Numbered from the stretch's first letter, positions 25,450 through 34,159 are shown. The stretch: DNA of 64,000 nucleotides from Pseudomonas sp. BN411 (GCF_029871235.1 NZ_SSOM01000074.1:78111-142110), one strand, 5' to 3'. Notes: a model not told the origin generated them from the sequence alone. Numbers and translations are program-made.

Positions 25450-25797
25450 ATGAAAGCCAAATACCTCGCCCTGCTGGCCGTTCCGCTGTTCTCTACCGCC
25501 GTTATGGCCAGCAGCTACACCGGTCCGGGTGCCACTGCCCAGATCAACACCGTCGCCGCCGCCCTGGAGGCTGCCGACGACGCTCCGGTGGTACTGAAGG
25601 GACAGATCGTCCGCCGCATCAAGGGCGATATCTACGAGTTCAAGGACGCTACCGGCGCCATGAAGGTGGAAATCGACGACGAAGACTGGCCGCCGATGTC
25701 CATCGGCGAGAAAGACACCGTCAAGCTGACCGGCGAAGTGGATCGCGACCTGACGGGCCGCGAGGTGGATGTGGAGTTCGTTGAGCGGGTGAACTGA
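25450..25797 (+). CDS. carO: CarO-like OB-fold periplasmic stress protein (YgiW/YdeI family)
   Basis: A 115-residue exported protein: signal peptide to residue 20 (LALLAVPLFSTAVMA) and a BOF/NirD-type OB-fold domain with VVLKGQIVRRIKGDIYEFKD near residues 47-66 and IDDEDWPPMSIGEKDTVKLTGEVD near 75-98. P. aeruginosa CarO (PA0320) belongs to this family and takes part in calcium tolerance and homeostasis under the CarSR/BqsRS two-component system. The upstream TTAAG array supports the same control here. A REP-like element follows the stop. The ortholog call rests on family, regulatory site and neighbourhood. Confidence 0.83.
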   Translation: MKAKYLALLAVPLFSTAVMASSYTGPGATAQINTVAAALEAADDAPVVLKGQIVRRIKGDIYEFKDATGAMKVEIDDEDWPPMSIGEKDTVKLTGEVDRDLTGREVDVEFVERVN

Positions 25798-25805
25798 CAA
25801 AACCT

Positions 25806-25904
25806 TGTGGGGGCGAATTCATTCGCTAAGGGCAGCGCAGCTGCCCCCGGAATGATCCGAAGGGCAAACCTTCGGTCTGCATAGCGAATGAATTCGCCCC
25901 CACA
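25806..25904. repeat. 99-bp palindromic REP-like element, copy 2
   Basis: Same 21-bp terminal inverted repeats as copy 1, at 25806-25826 and 25884-25904, and the same total length of 99 bp. The interior has GGGCAGC-GCA-GCTGCCC and a short CCGAAGG/CCTTCGG hairpin. It lies between the convergent carO and amidohydrolase genes. Confidence 0.85.
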
Positions 25905-25925
25905 AATGCCATTTCCCTGAATACC

Positions 25926-26957
25926 TCACGCCACGCTATCGAACCCCTGCAACACATTGATCGCGTTGATGCCGATCTCCTCCACCGCATAACCCCCTTC
26001 CATCACGAACAGCGTCTGCAGGCCGAGCTTGCCGATGATCTCGCCCATGCGCAGGTAATCCGGGCTGTCCAGCTTGAACTGCGAAATCGGGTCTTCCTTG
26101 AAGGTATCCACGCCCAGCGACACCACCAGGGCGTCCGGCGCGTATGCGGCGATCTGCCGGCAAGCGTCGGCGAGTGCCAGACTCCAGACGGACCAGTCGA
26201 TGCCCGAAGCCAGCGGGTAGTTGAAGTTGAAGCCTTCCCCTGCACCCACGCCTTTCTCGTCGGCAAAGCCCAGGTAGTAGGGATACTCGAAGCGCGGGTC
26301 ACCGTGGATCGAGGTGAACAGCACGTCGGCGCGGTCGTAGAAAATGTCCTGGGTACCGTTGCCGTGGTGATAGTCCACGTCCAGCACCGCGACCCGCTTT
26401 GCCCCGGCATCCAGCATGGCCTGCACGGCGATGGCTGCGTTGTTCAGGTAGCAGTAGCCGCCCATGTAGTCGGCGGCGGCGTGGTGGCCCGGTGGGCGGC
26501 ACAGGGAGAAGATGCCGCGGGCGCCCTTGCGCAGTTCGGCTTGCTCGCTGAGGGCGACGTTGGCCGAGCTGGTGATGGCCTGCCAGGTGCCGGCGGTGAT
26601 GGGCGCGCCAGCGTCGAAGGAGTAGTAGCCCAGGCGTCCGTCGATGTCGGTGGGCTCCACCTGGCGCAGGCGCCGGGTTGGCCAGGCGATGGGCAGCATG
26701 TCGTGGCTGCGGCCCTTGGCCTGCCAGTCGCTCCAAGCGTTCTTCAGGAAGTTCACGAAGCCTTCGCTGTGCACCCGCAGGATGGGCGACAGGCCGAAGT
26801 CGGTCGGTGTCTGGATGGCGCCGAGTTTCACCGCCTTGGCGCGGTCCAGCACCATGTCGGCCCGGCTCGGTTTCTCGAAGCAGGGGGTGAACTGGCCACC
26901 GATCAGCTCGTGCTTGCCGTGGTGCAGGTGGTGGTCGTCGGAATAGATCGTCAGCAT
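25926..26957 (-). CDS. Acetylpolyamine amidohydrolase (histone-deacetylase family)
   Basis: A 343-residue zinc hydrolase that deacetylates acetylated polyamines such as acetylputrescine and acetylcadaverine in the cytoplasm. Active-site marks: CRPPGHHAAADYMGGYCYLNNAAIA (the His pair near residues 158-159), metal ligands in VLDVDYHHGNGTQ near 196-208, and the distal Asp in SLGVDTFKEDP; the catalytic Tyr is expected in EGGYAVEE near 321. It is closest in place to P. aeruginosa PA0321 (AphB). It follows the APC permease gene by 33 nt, so the two probably form one operon for uptake and use of acetylated polyamines. AAGGAG precedes the start. Confidence 0.92.
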   Translation of the reverse strand: MLTIYSDDHHLHHGKHELIGGQFTPCFEKPSRADMVLDRAKAVKLGAIQTPTDFGLSPILRVHSEGFVNFLKNAWSDWQAKGRSHDMLPIAWPTRRLRQVEPTDIDGRLGYYSFDAGAPITAGTWQAITSSANVALSEQAELRKGARGIFSLCRPPGHHAAADYMGGYCYLNNAAIAVQAMLDAGAKRVAVLDVDYHHGNGTQDIFYDRADVLFTSIHGDPRFEYPYYLGFADEKGVGAGEGFNFNYPLASGIDWSVWSLALADACRQIAAYAPDALVVSLGVDTFKEDPISQFKLDSPDYLRMGEIIGKLGLQTLFVMEGGYAVEEIGINAINVLQGFDSVA

Positions 26958-26990
26958 CAGCGTCTCCTTTCGGCTAGCAGGTCTTGGGGA

Positions 26991-28382
26991 TCATTCGAAT
27001 TCAGAGAATTGCACTTGCGGCGCCTTGCGGCGGAAGCCACCGGTCTGAATCGCCAGGTAAGCCAGGCCGATAGCGAACCAGCCAAGGCCGATGGCCAGGG
27101 TCAGCCCCGACAGGCTGGTCCAGAGCCAGGCGATCAGGGCAAAACCGATCGCCGGGACCAGGCCATAACGAACGAGATCACCCGGTTGGCGCGGACGGCC
27201 GTCGAACAGGTGGGTACGGATCACCGCCAGGTTCACTGCGGAGAACGCGACTAGCGCACCGAAGCTGATCATCGACGCCAGGGTGGCAAGGTCGATGACC
27301 ACTGCCAGCAGCGACACCAGCGACACGATGAGGATGGCCACGGTCGGGGTGTGGAAGCGCTCGGACAGGGTGCCGAACAGGCGACGCGGGAGGATTCCGT
27401 CGCGGCCCATGCTGTAGAGGATGCGCGAAACCGAAGCCTGGGACGCCAGCGCCGAGCCGGCGGCGCCGGCCACGTAGGTGGCGGTGAAGAAGGCGGCGAG
27501 GAACTGGCCGCCGGCCTTCAGCATTACCTCGTTGGCGGCGGCATCCACGTCCTGGAAGACGCTGCCGGGGAACACCAGTTGAGCCACCAGCGACAGGACG
27601 AAGAACAGCACGCCGGCGCAGAGGGTGGTGATGATGATGGCGCGGGGAATGTCGCGTTTCGGGTCGTGGGCCTCTTCGGCCAGGGTGGAGACCGCATCGA
27701 AGCCGAGGAACGACAGGCAGAGCACCGCCGCGCCGGCCATCAGGGGCGCCAGGCCCGGCTGGGTGCCGTCGCCGAGGAAGGGCGTGGTGAAGTCGATGGG
27801 GGCGTCGAACAGGCTCCGGCCAGCCATCGCCAGGAACACCAGGACGAAGACCACCTGCGCGATCACGATCAGGTTGCTCATGCCGGATACCGAGCTGATG
27901 CCGAGGATGTTCAGCACGGTCACCAGGGCGATGGTGCTGACGACGAAGACCCAGGCCGGCACCTCGGGGAAGGCGATGTTGAGGAACAGGCCAATCACCA
28001 GGTAGTTGATCATCGGCAGGAACAGGTAATCCAGCAGCAGCGACCAGCCGGCGAGGAAGCCCACGCCGGGGCCGAAGCTCAGGCTGGTGTACGAATAGGC
28101 TGAGCCCGCGATGGGGTAGCGGCGGACCATGAAGCTGTACGACAGGGCGGTGAAGATCATCGCCAGCAGGGTCACCACGTAGGCCAGGGCGGTACGGCCG
28201 CCGGTCATTTCGGTGACCACGCCGTAGGTGGTGAAGATGGTCAGCGGCACCATGTAGACGAGGCCGAAGAACACCAGGGCGGGCAGCCCGAGTATCCGGC
28301 GCAGGGCCGTGCCCTGGGCGCTGTGGGTGAATTCGTTGGGCAGGCTGCCGCTGTTGTCGAGGCTGGCGGACGGGGTGGACAT
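26991..28382 (-). CDS. APC-family amino acid/polyamine permease (PuuP-like)
   Basis: A 463-residue inner-membrane transporter with about 12 hydrophobic segments. APC-family marks are ALVFFGLVYMVPLTIF near the N-terminus, YSYTSLSFGPGVGFLAGWSLLLDYL near residues 90-115, SFLGFDAVSTLAEEAHDPKRDIP near 200-222, and SRILYSMGRDGILPRRLFG near 318-336. Context with an acetylpolyamine amidohydrolase suggests polyamine or acetylpolyamine uptake. The start is at MSTPSASLDN after GGAGAG; the open frame continues upstream without homology. The gene is preceded by a 67-bp element shared with the ABC transporter operon. Confidence 0.88.
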   Translation of the reverse strand: MSTPSASLDNSGSLPNEFTHSAQGTALRRILGLPALVFFGLVYMVPLTIFTTYGVVTEMTGGRTALAYVVTLLAMIFTALSYSFMVRRYPIAGSAYSYTSLSFGPGVGFLAGWSLLLDYLFLPMINYLVIGLFLNIAFPEVPAWVFVVSTIALVTVLNILGISSVSGMSNLIVIAQVVFVLVFLAMAGRSLFDAPIDFTTPFLGDGTQPGLAPLMAGAAVLCLSFLGFDAVSTLAEEAHDPKRDIPRAIIITTLCAGVLFFVLSLVAQLVFPGSVFQDVDAAANEVMLKAGGQFLAAFFTATYVAGAAGSALASQASVSRILYSMGRDGILPRRLFGTLSERFHTPTVAILIVSLVSLLAVVIDLATLASMISFGALVAFSAVNLAVIRTHLFDGRPRQPGDLVRYGLVPAIGFALIAWLWTSLSGLTLAIGLGWFAIGLAYLAIQTGGFRRKAPQVQFSEFE

Positions 28383-28643
28383 TATTCTTCTCTCCGGTTT
28401 ACTGCGCGCCGCTGGGCGGCGCCTGGGTCGCGATGCGAGCCATCCTTGCGCGTGCGAGGCCGGGTCCGTTGCGCATCCGGCTGTGCGCGGGCAGTCAGTA
28501 AGGGTGGAGACGGGGTGTCCGCTGGAGGGACGGAGGAAGGGCGGTGTGAAGCGACAGCGCACGGGACATCTTCATATCTCTCTAGCCATTGTTCTTGTTG
28601 GATCGGCACCCGTCTGTGGGGCGCCCGCTAGTTGCATGCGCTT
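28383..28643 (-). other. Leader region of the permease operon
   Basis: About 260 nt between the shared upstream element (28644-28710) and the permease start. Short open frames here lack any recognisable protein or codon pattern. The only clear signal is the GGAGAG ribosome site before 28382. A long 5' leader is one reading; a second promoter closer to the gene is another. Confidence 0.4.
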
Positions 28644-28710
28644 CGATTCTGTCAGTGGAATACCGGGGGCAGAACCCCGCAAAGGGTCAAAAAGGGATCG
28701 AAGTGGCCAA
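28644..28710 (-). promoter_or_regulatory. Shared 67-bp upstream element, copy A (permease-amidohydrolase operon)
   Basis: Three boxes are conserved with copy B at identical spacing: CGATTCTGTCAG at 28644-28655, GTCAAAAAGGGAT at 28686-28698 and GGCCAA at 28705-28710. Read toward the gene (minus strand) the middle box gives TTTTGACC, a good -35. The CTGACAGAATCG box lies 30 nt further on, where the transcription start or an operator would be. Confidence 0.6.
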
Positions 28711-28793
28711 TGTGGTTGGCCGGGGTGATGGCTTTCGGATTCGCCATTGGTGGATGTGAAAAGCGACATCCACCCTTGTATCTACGCACTGAT

Positions 28794-28876
28794 GTAGGTT
28801 GGTCTGAGCTACGCGAAGCCCAACACGCGGAATTACCGGCAAAACGTTGGGCCTCGCTGCGCTCGGACCAACCTAC
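28794..28876. repeat. 83-bp palindromic repeat (GTAGGTTGGTC family), copy 1
   Basis: Inverted repeat with outer arms GTAGGTTGGTC (28794-28804) and GACCAACCTAC (28866-28876) and inner pairing arms around a ~20-nt centre. The reverse complement of this copy closely matches the 83-bp element at 63854-63936, and a third copy starts at 63984. Confidence 0.85.
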
Positions 28877-28909
28877 TAAAAAGCGTTCGTAGGATGGCGT
28901 TTTTCCGGC

Positions 28910-29953
28910 TTACTTCTTCAGCTTGGTCCACACCTTGCTGCGCAGGCTCAGGGCCTTGGGCGAGCAGAGCTTGAAGGTGCGCAGGCGGTCGAGCTTGTCC
29001 TGCGGGGTGTTGATGGCCGGGTCGTCGAACAGTTCCTTCTCCATGAACTTGTCCGAGCCCTCGATGGCGTTGTTGTACTTGGCGAAGTTGGAGGCGGCGG
29101 CGATGTTCTCCGGCAGCATCATCCAGTTGATGAAGGCGTGGGCCTCCTCGACGTTCACCGCGTCCTTGGGAATCACCAGGTTGTCGATGAAGACGTGGAT
29201 GCCTTCTTTCGGATAGACGTACACCAGGCTGTCGCGCTGGGCATGGGCGCGGTGGAAGGCGCCGTTCCACTGCATGTGCATGGCCACTTCACCGGCGGCC
29301 ATGCGCTCAATGGTGCCGTCGCTGTTGTACATGGCCAGCAGCGGTTTCTGTGCCAGCAGCAGGTCCTGGATCTTCTTCGCGTCCTTCGGGTCCTCGGTGC
29401 ACTGGTCGATGGACAGGTAGTGAGAGGCGGCGATGTACAGGTCTTCGATCGAGTTCAGCGCCACGACCTTGCCCTTCAGCTCGGCCGGCGGCTCGAAGAA
29501 GGGCTTCCAGCTCTCATCCAGCTTGCCGCCGGGCACCTGCTTGCTGTCATAGCTGTAGCCCGTGGTGCCCCAGAGGTAGGGCACGCTGTAGTCGTGGCCC
29601 GGGTCGAAGCCGAGGGTCTGGAAGTTGGTCTTGAGGTTCTTCAGGTTGGTCAGCTTGCTCTTGTCGAATTTCTGCAGCAGGCCGTCCTGCACCATGATCT
29701 GGATGAAGCTGTCGGACGGGACCACCACGTCGTAGGCGCCGCCGCCGGCCTTCAGCTTGGCCAGCAGGGTTTCGTTGCTGTCGTAGGCGTCCAGGGTGGC
29801 CTTGATGCCCGTGTCCTTCTCGAACTTCTGCAGCAGCTCCGGCGGGTAGTAGTCCGACCAGTTGGCGAAGTGCAGGGTCGCTGCGGCCTGCGCGGAACCG
29901 GCGAGGCCGGAGGCGAGCAGTATGGCGAGCGCGAGCGGTGTACGACGGGTCAT
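28910..29953 (-). CDS. PotF/PotD-like periplasmic polyamine-binding protein
   Basis: A 347-residue periplasmic solute-binding protein of a spermidine/putrescine-type ABC transporter. Signal peptide to about residue 23 (LALAILLASGLAGSAQA), then LHFANWSDYYPPELLQKFEKD, the PotD/PotF opening, and YDVVVPSDSFIQIMVQDGLLQ near residues 71-91. The polyamine-site aromatic and acidic residues are expected in NWSDYY, VPYLWGTTGY and NSIEDLY. AAGGAG precedes the ATG; the frame remains open far upstream but only as a shadow of the permease gene. It is last in the operon potA-type, two permeases, binding protein. Confidence 0.92.
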   Translation of the reverse strand: MTRRTPLALAILLASGLAGSAQAAATLHFANWSDYYPPELLQKFEKDTGIKATLDAYDSNETLLAKLKAGGGAYDVVVPSDSFIQIMVQDGLLQKFDKSKLTNLKNLKTNFQTLGFDPGHDYSVPYLWGTTGYSYDSKQVPGGKLDESWKPFFEPPAELKGKVVALNSIEDLYIAASHYLSIDQCTEDPKDAKKIQDLLLAQKPLLAMYNSDGTIERMAAGEVAMHMQWNGAFHRAHAQRDSLVYVYPKEGIHVFIDNLVIPKDAVNVEEAHAFINWMMLPENIAAASNFAKYNNAIEGSDKFMEKELFDDPAINTPQDKLDRLRTFKLCSPKALSLRSKVWTKLKK

Positions 29954-29982
29954 GGTCAAGCTCCTTGCTGGTCGGAAGCGGG

Positions 29983-30771
29983 TCAGCGCTTGCGCTGCCC
30001 GACGTAGTAGGACAATGCAACGAAAGCTATGGAAATCACGAGGATGATCGAGGAGATCGCATTGATCTTCGGCGAAATGCCCATCCGTATCGAACTGAAG
30101 ATGTACACCGGCAGGGTGGTGGCTCCCGCCCCGGCGACGAAGTAGGTGATGACGAAGTCGTCCATGGAAATGATGAAGGCGAGCATCGCGCCGGAAAGGA
30201 TGCCGGGCATCAGCAGCGGGAAGGTCACCTTCCAGAAGGCTTTCCAGGGCGAGGCGTAGAGGTCCGCGGCGGCTTCGGCCAGACGCGGGTCCATGCCTTC
30301 CAGGCGCGCGCGGATCGGCAGGTAGGCGAAGGGGATGCAGAACACCACGTGGGCGATGAGGATGGTGAAGAGCGAGAGCTTGAGCCCGATGAAGGCGAAG
30401 AACATCAGGGTGGCCACGGCCGTGACGATCTCCGGCACCAGCAGCGGCAGGCCGAGTACCCCGCTCATCAGCGTCTGCCCCCGGAAGGCGCGGCCGCGCA
30501 TGCCCAGCGCGGCGAGGGTGGCCAGTGAGGTGGCGATCAGGGTGGCGAAGGTGGCGACGATCAGCGAGTTCTTCGCCGCCCGGACGATCTCCGGGTCGTT
30601 GGCCACCACCGAGTACCACTTCAGGCTGAAACTCTCCCAGATGGTCGCCGACTGTCCGCCGTTGAAGCTCAGCGCCACCAGTACCAGGATCGGCACATAG
30701 AGGAAGGCGAAGAACAGCCAGGCGGTCGGCCTTACCCCGGTGAAGCGCCAGAGCGGGTTCTGCATGTTCAT
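29983..30771 (-). CDS. PotC/PotI-like ABC permease
   Basis: A 262-residue inner-membrane permease of a polyamine-type ABC transporter with six hydrophobic segments, beginning at LFFAFLYVPILVLVALSFN. The EAA loop that contacts the ATPase is seen as LEGMDPRLAEAAADLYASPWKAFWKVTFPLLMPG near residues 155-188. The ATG overlaps the stop of the upstream permease (ATGA), so the two are coupled. It is followed by the binding protein gene 29 nt later. Confidence 0.92.
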   Translation of the reverse strand: MNMQNPLWRFTGVRPTAWLFFAFLYVPILVLVALSFNGGQSATIWESFSLKWYSVVANDPEIVRAAKNSLIVATFATLIATSLATLAALGMRGRAFRGQTLMSGVLGLPLLVPEIVTAVATLMFFAFIGLKLSLFTILIAHVVFCIPFAYLPIRARLEGMDPRLAEAAADLYASPWKAFWKVTFPLLMPGILSGAMLAFIISMDDFVITYFVAGAGATTLPVYIFSSIRMGISPKINAISSIILVISIAFVALSYYVGQRKR

Positions 30772-31682
30772 GGATGGCCTCCCCCGGTGGCTTGCTTGAA
30801 GCGCAGGCTGTAGAGCAGCATCGCCAGCAGCACGAAACCGAGCAGGGCGAAGGACAGCGCCGCGCCCAGCGGCCAGTTGTGGGATGCGCCGAACTGCAGC
30901 TGGATCAGGTTGCCGATCATCAGCGACTTACCGCCCCCCAGCAGCTCGGGAATGATGTAGTTGCCCAGCGAGGGAATGAACACCAGGATCGCGCCGGCGA
31001 CGATCCCCGGCATGGCCAGCGGCACGATGATCCGGCGCAGGGCCTGGAAACGGTTGGCGCCGAGGTCGAAGGCGGCTTCTACCAGTCGCCAGTCGAGCTT
31101 TTCGAGGCTGGTGTAGATGGGCAGCACCATGAACGGCAGGAAGGTGTAGAGCAGGCCGATCACCACCGCGACGTCGGTGTAGAGCAGGCCGAGCGCACCG
31201 TCGGACAAGCCGAACACGCCGAGGCCGCTGTCCACCAGGCCGCCGTTGCGCAGCAGCAGGATCCACGCGTAGACCCGCACCAGCAGGTTGGTCCAGAAGG
31301 GGACGGTGACCAGGAACAGCAGCAGGTTGCGCTTGCGCTCGCTCTGCAGCGCCAGGTAGAGCGCAGTGGGGAAACCGATCAGCAGGCAGCCGACGGTGGT
31401 CAGCACCGAGAGCCAGAAGGAGCGCTGGAAGATCTGCAGGTAGTCGGTGTTGAACACCAGGCTGTCGTCCAGATCGCGCTCGTAGAGGAAGTTGATGTAG
31501 GCCTCCAGCGAATACTGGTCCCACTTCACGCCGCCGTAGTCGCCGGGTGCCAGGATCGACACCAGGAACATGATCCCCAGCGGCAGGACCAGGAACACCA
31601 GCAGGGCGATCATTGCCGGGCTGGTCAGTGCCAGGCGCCGGCGCAACTGGCGGCGTTCCGCCTGGGCGCGCAGGGTGCTCAT
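30768..31682 (-). CDS. PotB/PotH-like ABC permease
   Basis: A 304-residue inner-membrane permease partner, with the N-terminal helix [21 protein letters not shown] and the EAA loop [34 protein letters not shown] near residues 194-227. Periplasmic loop 1 is long, as in PotB/PotH. Both ends overlap neighbouring genes by 4 nt (ATGA), showing tight coupling in the transporter operon. Confidence 0.92.
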   Translation of the reverse strand: MSTLRAQAERRQLRRRLALTSPAMIALLVFLVLPLGIMFLVSILAPGDYGGVKWDQYSLEAYINFLYERDLDDSLVFNTDYLQIFQRSFWLSVLTTVGCLLIGFPTALYLALQSERKRNLLLFLVTVPFWTNLLVRVYAWILLLRNGGLVDSGLGVFGLSDGALGLLYTDVAVVIGLLYTFLPFMVLPIYTSLEKLDWRLVEAAFDLGANRFQALRRIIVPLAMPGIVAGAILVFIPSLGNYIIPELLGGGKSLMIGNLIQLQFGASHNWPLGAALSFALLGFVLLAMLLYSLRFKQATGGGHP

Positions 31683-32728
31683 TCGACCAGCACCCGGATG
31701 GCTTCGCTGGGTACCTGCACTCGCACTTTCTCGCCGGTCGCGTAGGCGTTCAGTGCGCCGTTGCGGTTCTGCTGGCGTACGCGGAAGCCGCTCTGTCCGG
31801 CGATGTTGAGGTGGTACACGGTGTCGGTGCCGACGTAGACCACGTTCTCGATCTCGCCGGCCAGGTTGCCCTGTTCGTCGAGGCAGGTGCGCTCCGGGCG
31901 GATCGCCAGGGTGACGGCGCCACGGCGGGGGCTGTAGGCGCTGAGCAGTTGGCCATCGGGCAGCAGGACACCACGTTCCAGCGCTTCGCCTTCGAGGAAG
32001 TTGGTTTCACCGATGAAGTCCGCCACCGTGCGGTTCAGCGGTGCTTCGTAGATTTCCGTCGGGGTGCCGACCTGGAGAATGCGGCCCTTGCTCATCACCG
32101 CGATGCGGTCGGACATGGTCAGGGCTTCTTCCTGGTCGTGGGTGACGAAGATGAAGGTGATGCCGGTCTCGTGCTGCAGGCGCTTGAGCTCGATCTGCAT
32201 GTCCTTGCGCAGCTTCTGGTCCAGCGCCGAGAGCGATTCGTCCAGCAGCAGCACCTTGGGCTTGTTGGCCAGGGCGCGGGCCAGGGCGATGCGCTGCTGC
32301 TGGCCGCCGGAAAGCTGGTCGGCGCGGCGTTTGCCCACGTCTGGAAGCTTCACCAGGTCCAGCATGCGCTGCACCGTCTGCTCGATATCGCTGCGGGAGA
32401 GCCCGCGCATTTCCAGGCCGAAGGCGATGTTCTGCGCCACCGTCATGTGGGGGAACAGGGCGTAGCTCTGGAAAACGGTATTGACCGGTCGGCGGAAGGG
32501 CGGGAGGCCCTGCATCGGCTCGCCGTAGAGGCGGATGGCGCCGGAGCTGGGTTGCTCGAAACCGGCGATGAGCCGCAAGAGAGTGGTCTTGCCGCAGCCG
32601 GACGGGCCGAGGAGGGTGAAGAACTCGTTGGCGCGGATTTCCAGGGAAACATCGTCGAGGGCCTTCACGCCCTGCCCCGGATCACCGAACTCCATGCACA
32701 CACGTTCGACGCTGATCGCGCTAGTCAT
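31679..32728 (-). CDS. PotA/PotG-like ABC transporter ATPase
   Basis: A 349-residue ATPase that powers the polyamine-type importer. Walker [12 protein letters not shown] near residues 38-48, signature [15 protein letters not shown] near 137-151, Walker [14 protein letters not shown] near 157-169, switch His in [10 protein letters not shown], and a C-terminal TOBE domain (about 280-345). The start is uncertain: ATG 32728 gives the normal N-terminus, while an in-frame GTG at 32737 adds three residues; neither has a strong Shine-Dalgarno. It is the first gene of the operon, with the shared 67-bp element 75 nt upstream. Confidence 0.92.
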   Translation of the reverse strand: MTSAISVERVCMEFGDPGQGVKALDDVSLEIRANEFFTLLGPSGCGKTTLLRLIAGFEQPSSGAIRLYGEPMQGLPPFRRPVNTVFQSYALFPHMTVAQNIAFGLEMRGLSRSDIEQTVQRMLDLVKLPDVGKRRADQLSGGQQQRIALARALANKPKVLLLDESLSALDQKLRKDMQIELKRLQHETGITFIFVTHDQEEALTMSDRIAVMSKGRILQVGTPTEIYEAPLNRTVADFIGETNFLEGEALERGVLLPDGQLLSAYSPRRGAVTLAIRPERTCLDEQGNLAGEIENVVYVGTDTVYHLNIAGQSGFRVRQQNRNGALNAYATGEKVRVQVPSEAIRVLVE

Positions 32729-32803
32729 GCTGATCACAAGCTCTAAGGATTTGTTCTTATTGGGCTTTTCTTTTTCTGCTGGTGAAGCGGCCCTTGTTTG
32801 TCG

Positions 32804-32870
32804 CGATTCTGTCAGCAGCCTAGTAGGTGCTGAACGATAGATCAGGTCAAAAGGGGATATTTTCGGCCAA
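32804..32870 (-). promoter_or_regulatory. Shared 67-bp upstream element, copy B (ABC transporter operon)
   Basis: The boxes CGATTCTGTCAG (32804-32815), GTCAAAAGGGGAT (32846-32858) and GGCCAA (32865-32870) match copy A at 28644-28710 with the same spacing. On the coding (minus) strand TTGACC is followed 19 nt later by TACTAG, a possible -10, with CTGACAGAATCG just downstream. Confidence 0.6.
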
Positions 32871-32913
32871 GTTGTGAGTGGCGATTCAGGTTGCGAAGAG
32901 GCGAGAAGGAGCC

Positions 32914-33008
32914 TGTGGGGGCGAATTCATTCGCTAAGGGCGGCGGCGCTGCCCCAGAGGTCGCAGGGCAGACCTGCGGTCTGCTTGGCGAATGAATTCG
33001 CCCCCACA
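32914..33008. repeat. 95-bp palindromic REP-like element, copy 3
   Basis: The same 21-bp terminal inverted repeats as the copies at 8344 and 25806, located at 32914-32934 and 32988-33008, with a different, slightly shorter interior. It lies between the transporter operon and the AraC gene. Confidence 0.85.
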
Positions 33009-33024
33009 ATGGCCCCTGGCAGGC

Positions 33025-34041
33025 CTAGCGCCGATACAGGCTCGGGGATTGTCCGCTCCAGCGCTGGAAGGCATGGCGGAAGCTGGCGGTTTCGCTGTAG
33101 CCGAGCTGTTCGGCGATCAGGTAGATGGGCAGGTCGGTCTGCACCAGTAACTGCCGCGCCTTGTCGTAGCGCACCTCGTCCAGCAGGCGCTGGAAGCTGG
33201 TGTTCAACTGCTGGAGGTGGCGGCGCAGGGTGCGCTCGGAACGGTGCAGCTGGCGCGCCACGCTGTCCAGGTCGCAGGCGTCGCGCAGGTTGCCGGCCAG
33301 GTGGTGGCGAATCTGGTCGAGCACGTCATGGCGGCTGTCGAGCTGGGCGTCGAGCTTCAGGCATTGTTGCAGCCCGTAATGGCAAGTGACCGGGTCGGCC
33401 AGCGGCAGCGTCCGGTCGAGCAGCGCAGCGTCGAAGCACAGCGCATTGCGTGAGGCGCCGAACTCCACAGGGCAGCCGAGCATCTGTTCGTAGGTGGCGG
33501 CATGCAGCGGCGGCCGATACGACAGGCAAACCCGCTGCGGGCGGATGCTGGTGCCGAGCAGGTCCTGCAGCACGGTGAGCAGCGAGGTCAGGCACAGCTC
33601 GCTGTTGAACACCGTCAGCTCCGGTGCGTAGCGATAGCCCACTGCGACGAGGTGCGCCTCCTCGCCGTCGTCTTCCAGGCTCAGCTTGAAATATGTGCCC
33701 AGCAGTGCCGGACGGTCGAGTGCGATGGTCAGGGCATCGCGCAGGGTGCGGCTGGCGAGCATGGTGTAGCCGAGCATGCCGTAGGCGGACACGTGCATGC
33801 GCAGGCCGAGGGACAAGCCCAGCGCCGGATCGCGGGTGTTGGCCAGGGCATTGGCGAAGACGCGCAACTCCTGGGCGTGGGTGATCAGTTTGTCGGGGGT
33901 GTCGAGGTCGTTGCAGGACACGCCGCTGCCTTCCAGGAGCAGCTTGCGGTCGATGCCGCTGCTGGCCAGGGTCGCCACGGCCAGGGCGATGGTATGCAGG
34001 GTGGTGAGTGCGCGTTCTTCCGGTAGCAGCGAGGTGGCCAT
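33025..34041 (-). CDS. AraC-family transcriptional regulator
   Basis: A 338-residue regulator with an N-terminal arabinose-binding-like domain (residues about 20-200; DPALGLSLGLRMHVSAYGMLGY near 70-91) and a C-terminal double helix-turn-helix (LDSVARQLHRSERTLRRHL, then IYLIAEQLGYSETASFRHAF). The start MATSLLPEER follows a good GGGGA site; an upstream ATG 18 codons earlier is less likely. It lies upstream of the polyamine transporter operon on the same strand and divergent from the carP-like gene, so either could be its target. Ligand unknown. Confidence 0.9.
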   Translation of the reverse strand: MATSLLPEERALTTLHTIALAVATLASSGIDRKLLLEGSGVSCNDLDTPDKLITHAQELRVFANALANTRDPALGLSLGLRMHVSAYGMLGYTMLASRTLRDALTIALDRPALLGTYFKLSLEDDGEEAHLVAVGYRYAPELTVFNSELCLTSLLTVLQDLLGTSIRPQRVCLSYRPPLHAATYEQMLGCPVEFGASRNALCFDAALLDRTLPLADPVTCHYGLQQCLKLDAQLDSRHDVLDQIRHHLAGNLRDACDLDSVARQLHRSERTLRRHLQQLNTSFQRLLDEVRYDKARQLLVQTDLPIYLIAEQLGYSETASFRHAFQRWSGQSPSLYRR

Positions 34042-34084
34042 TTCCGTCCCCTTTTGTAACGCCCGCCATGCCTTCGTTCGGGCT

Positions 34085-34100
34085 TTAAGCTTCAATTCAG
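34085..34100 (+). promoter_or_regulatory. TTAAG-N6-TTCAG box upstream of carP-like gene
   Basis: TTAAG (34085-34089), six bases, then TTCAG (34096-34100). This has the same spacing and the same degenerate second half as the last two units of the array before carO. It lies about 60 nt before the carP-like start codon at 34160. Confidence 0.5.
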
Positions 34101-34159
34101 GTAGAAATCCGGTGCGCTCTGTATCCTTCGCCGCGTCCTGAATCCCGGAGTCCTGATCG

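Noticed and set aside
28383..28909. Possible small gene in the gap before the permease
   Set aside because: The short frames (65-139 codons) are Arg/Pro/Gly-rich, lack ribosome sites and overlap the shared promoter element and the palindromic repeat.
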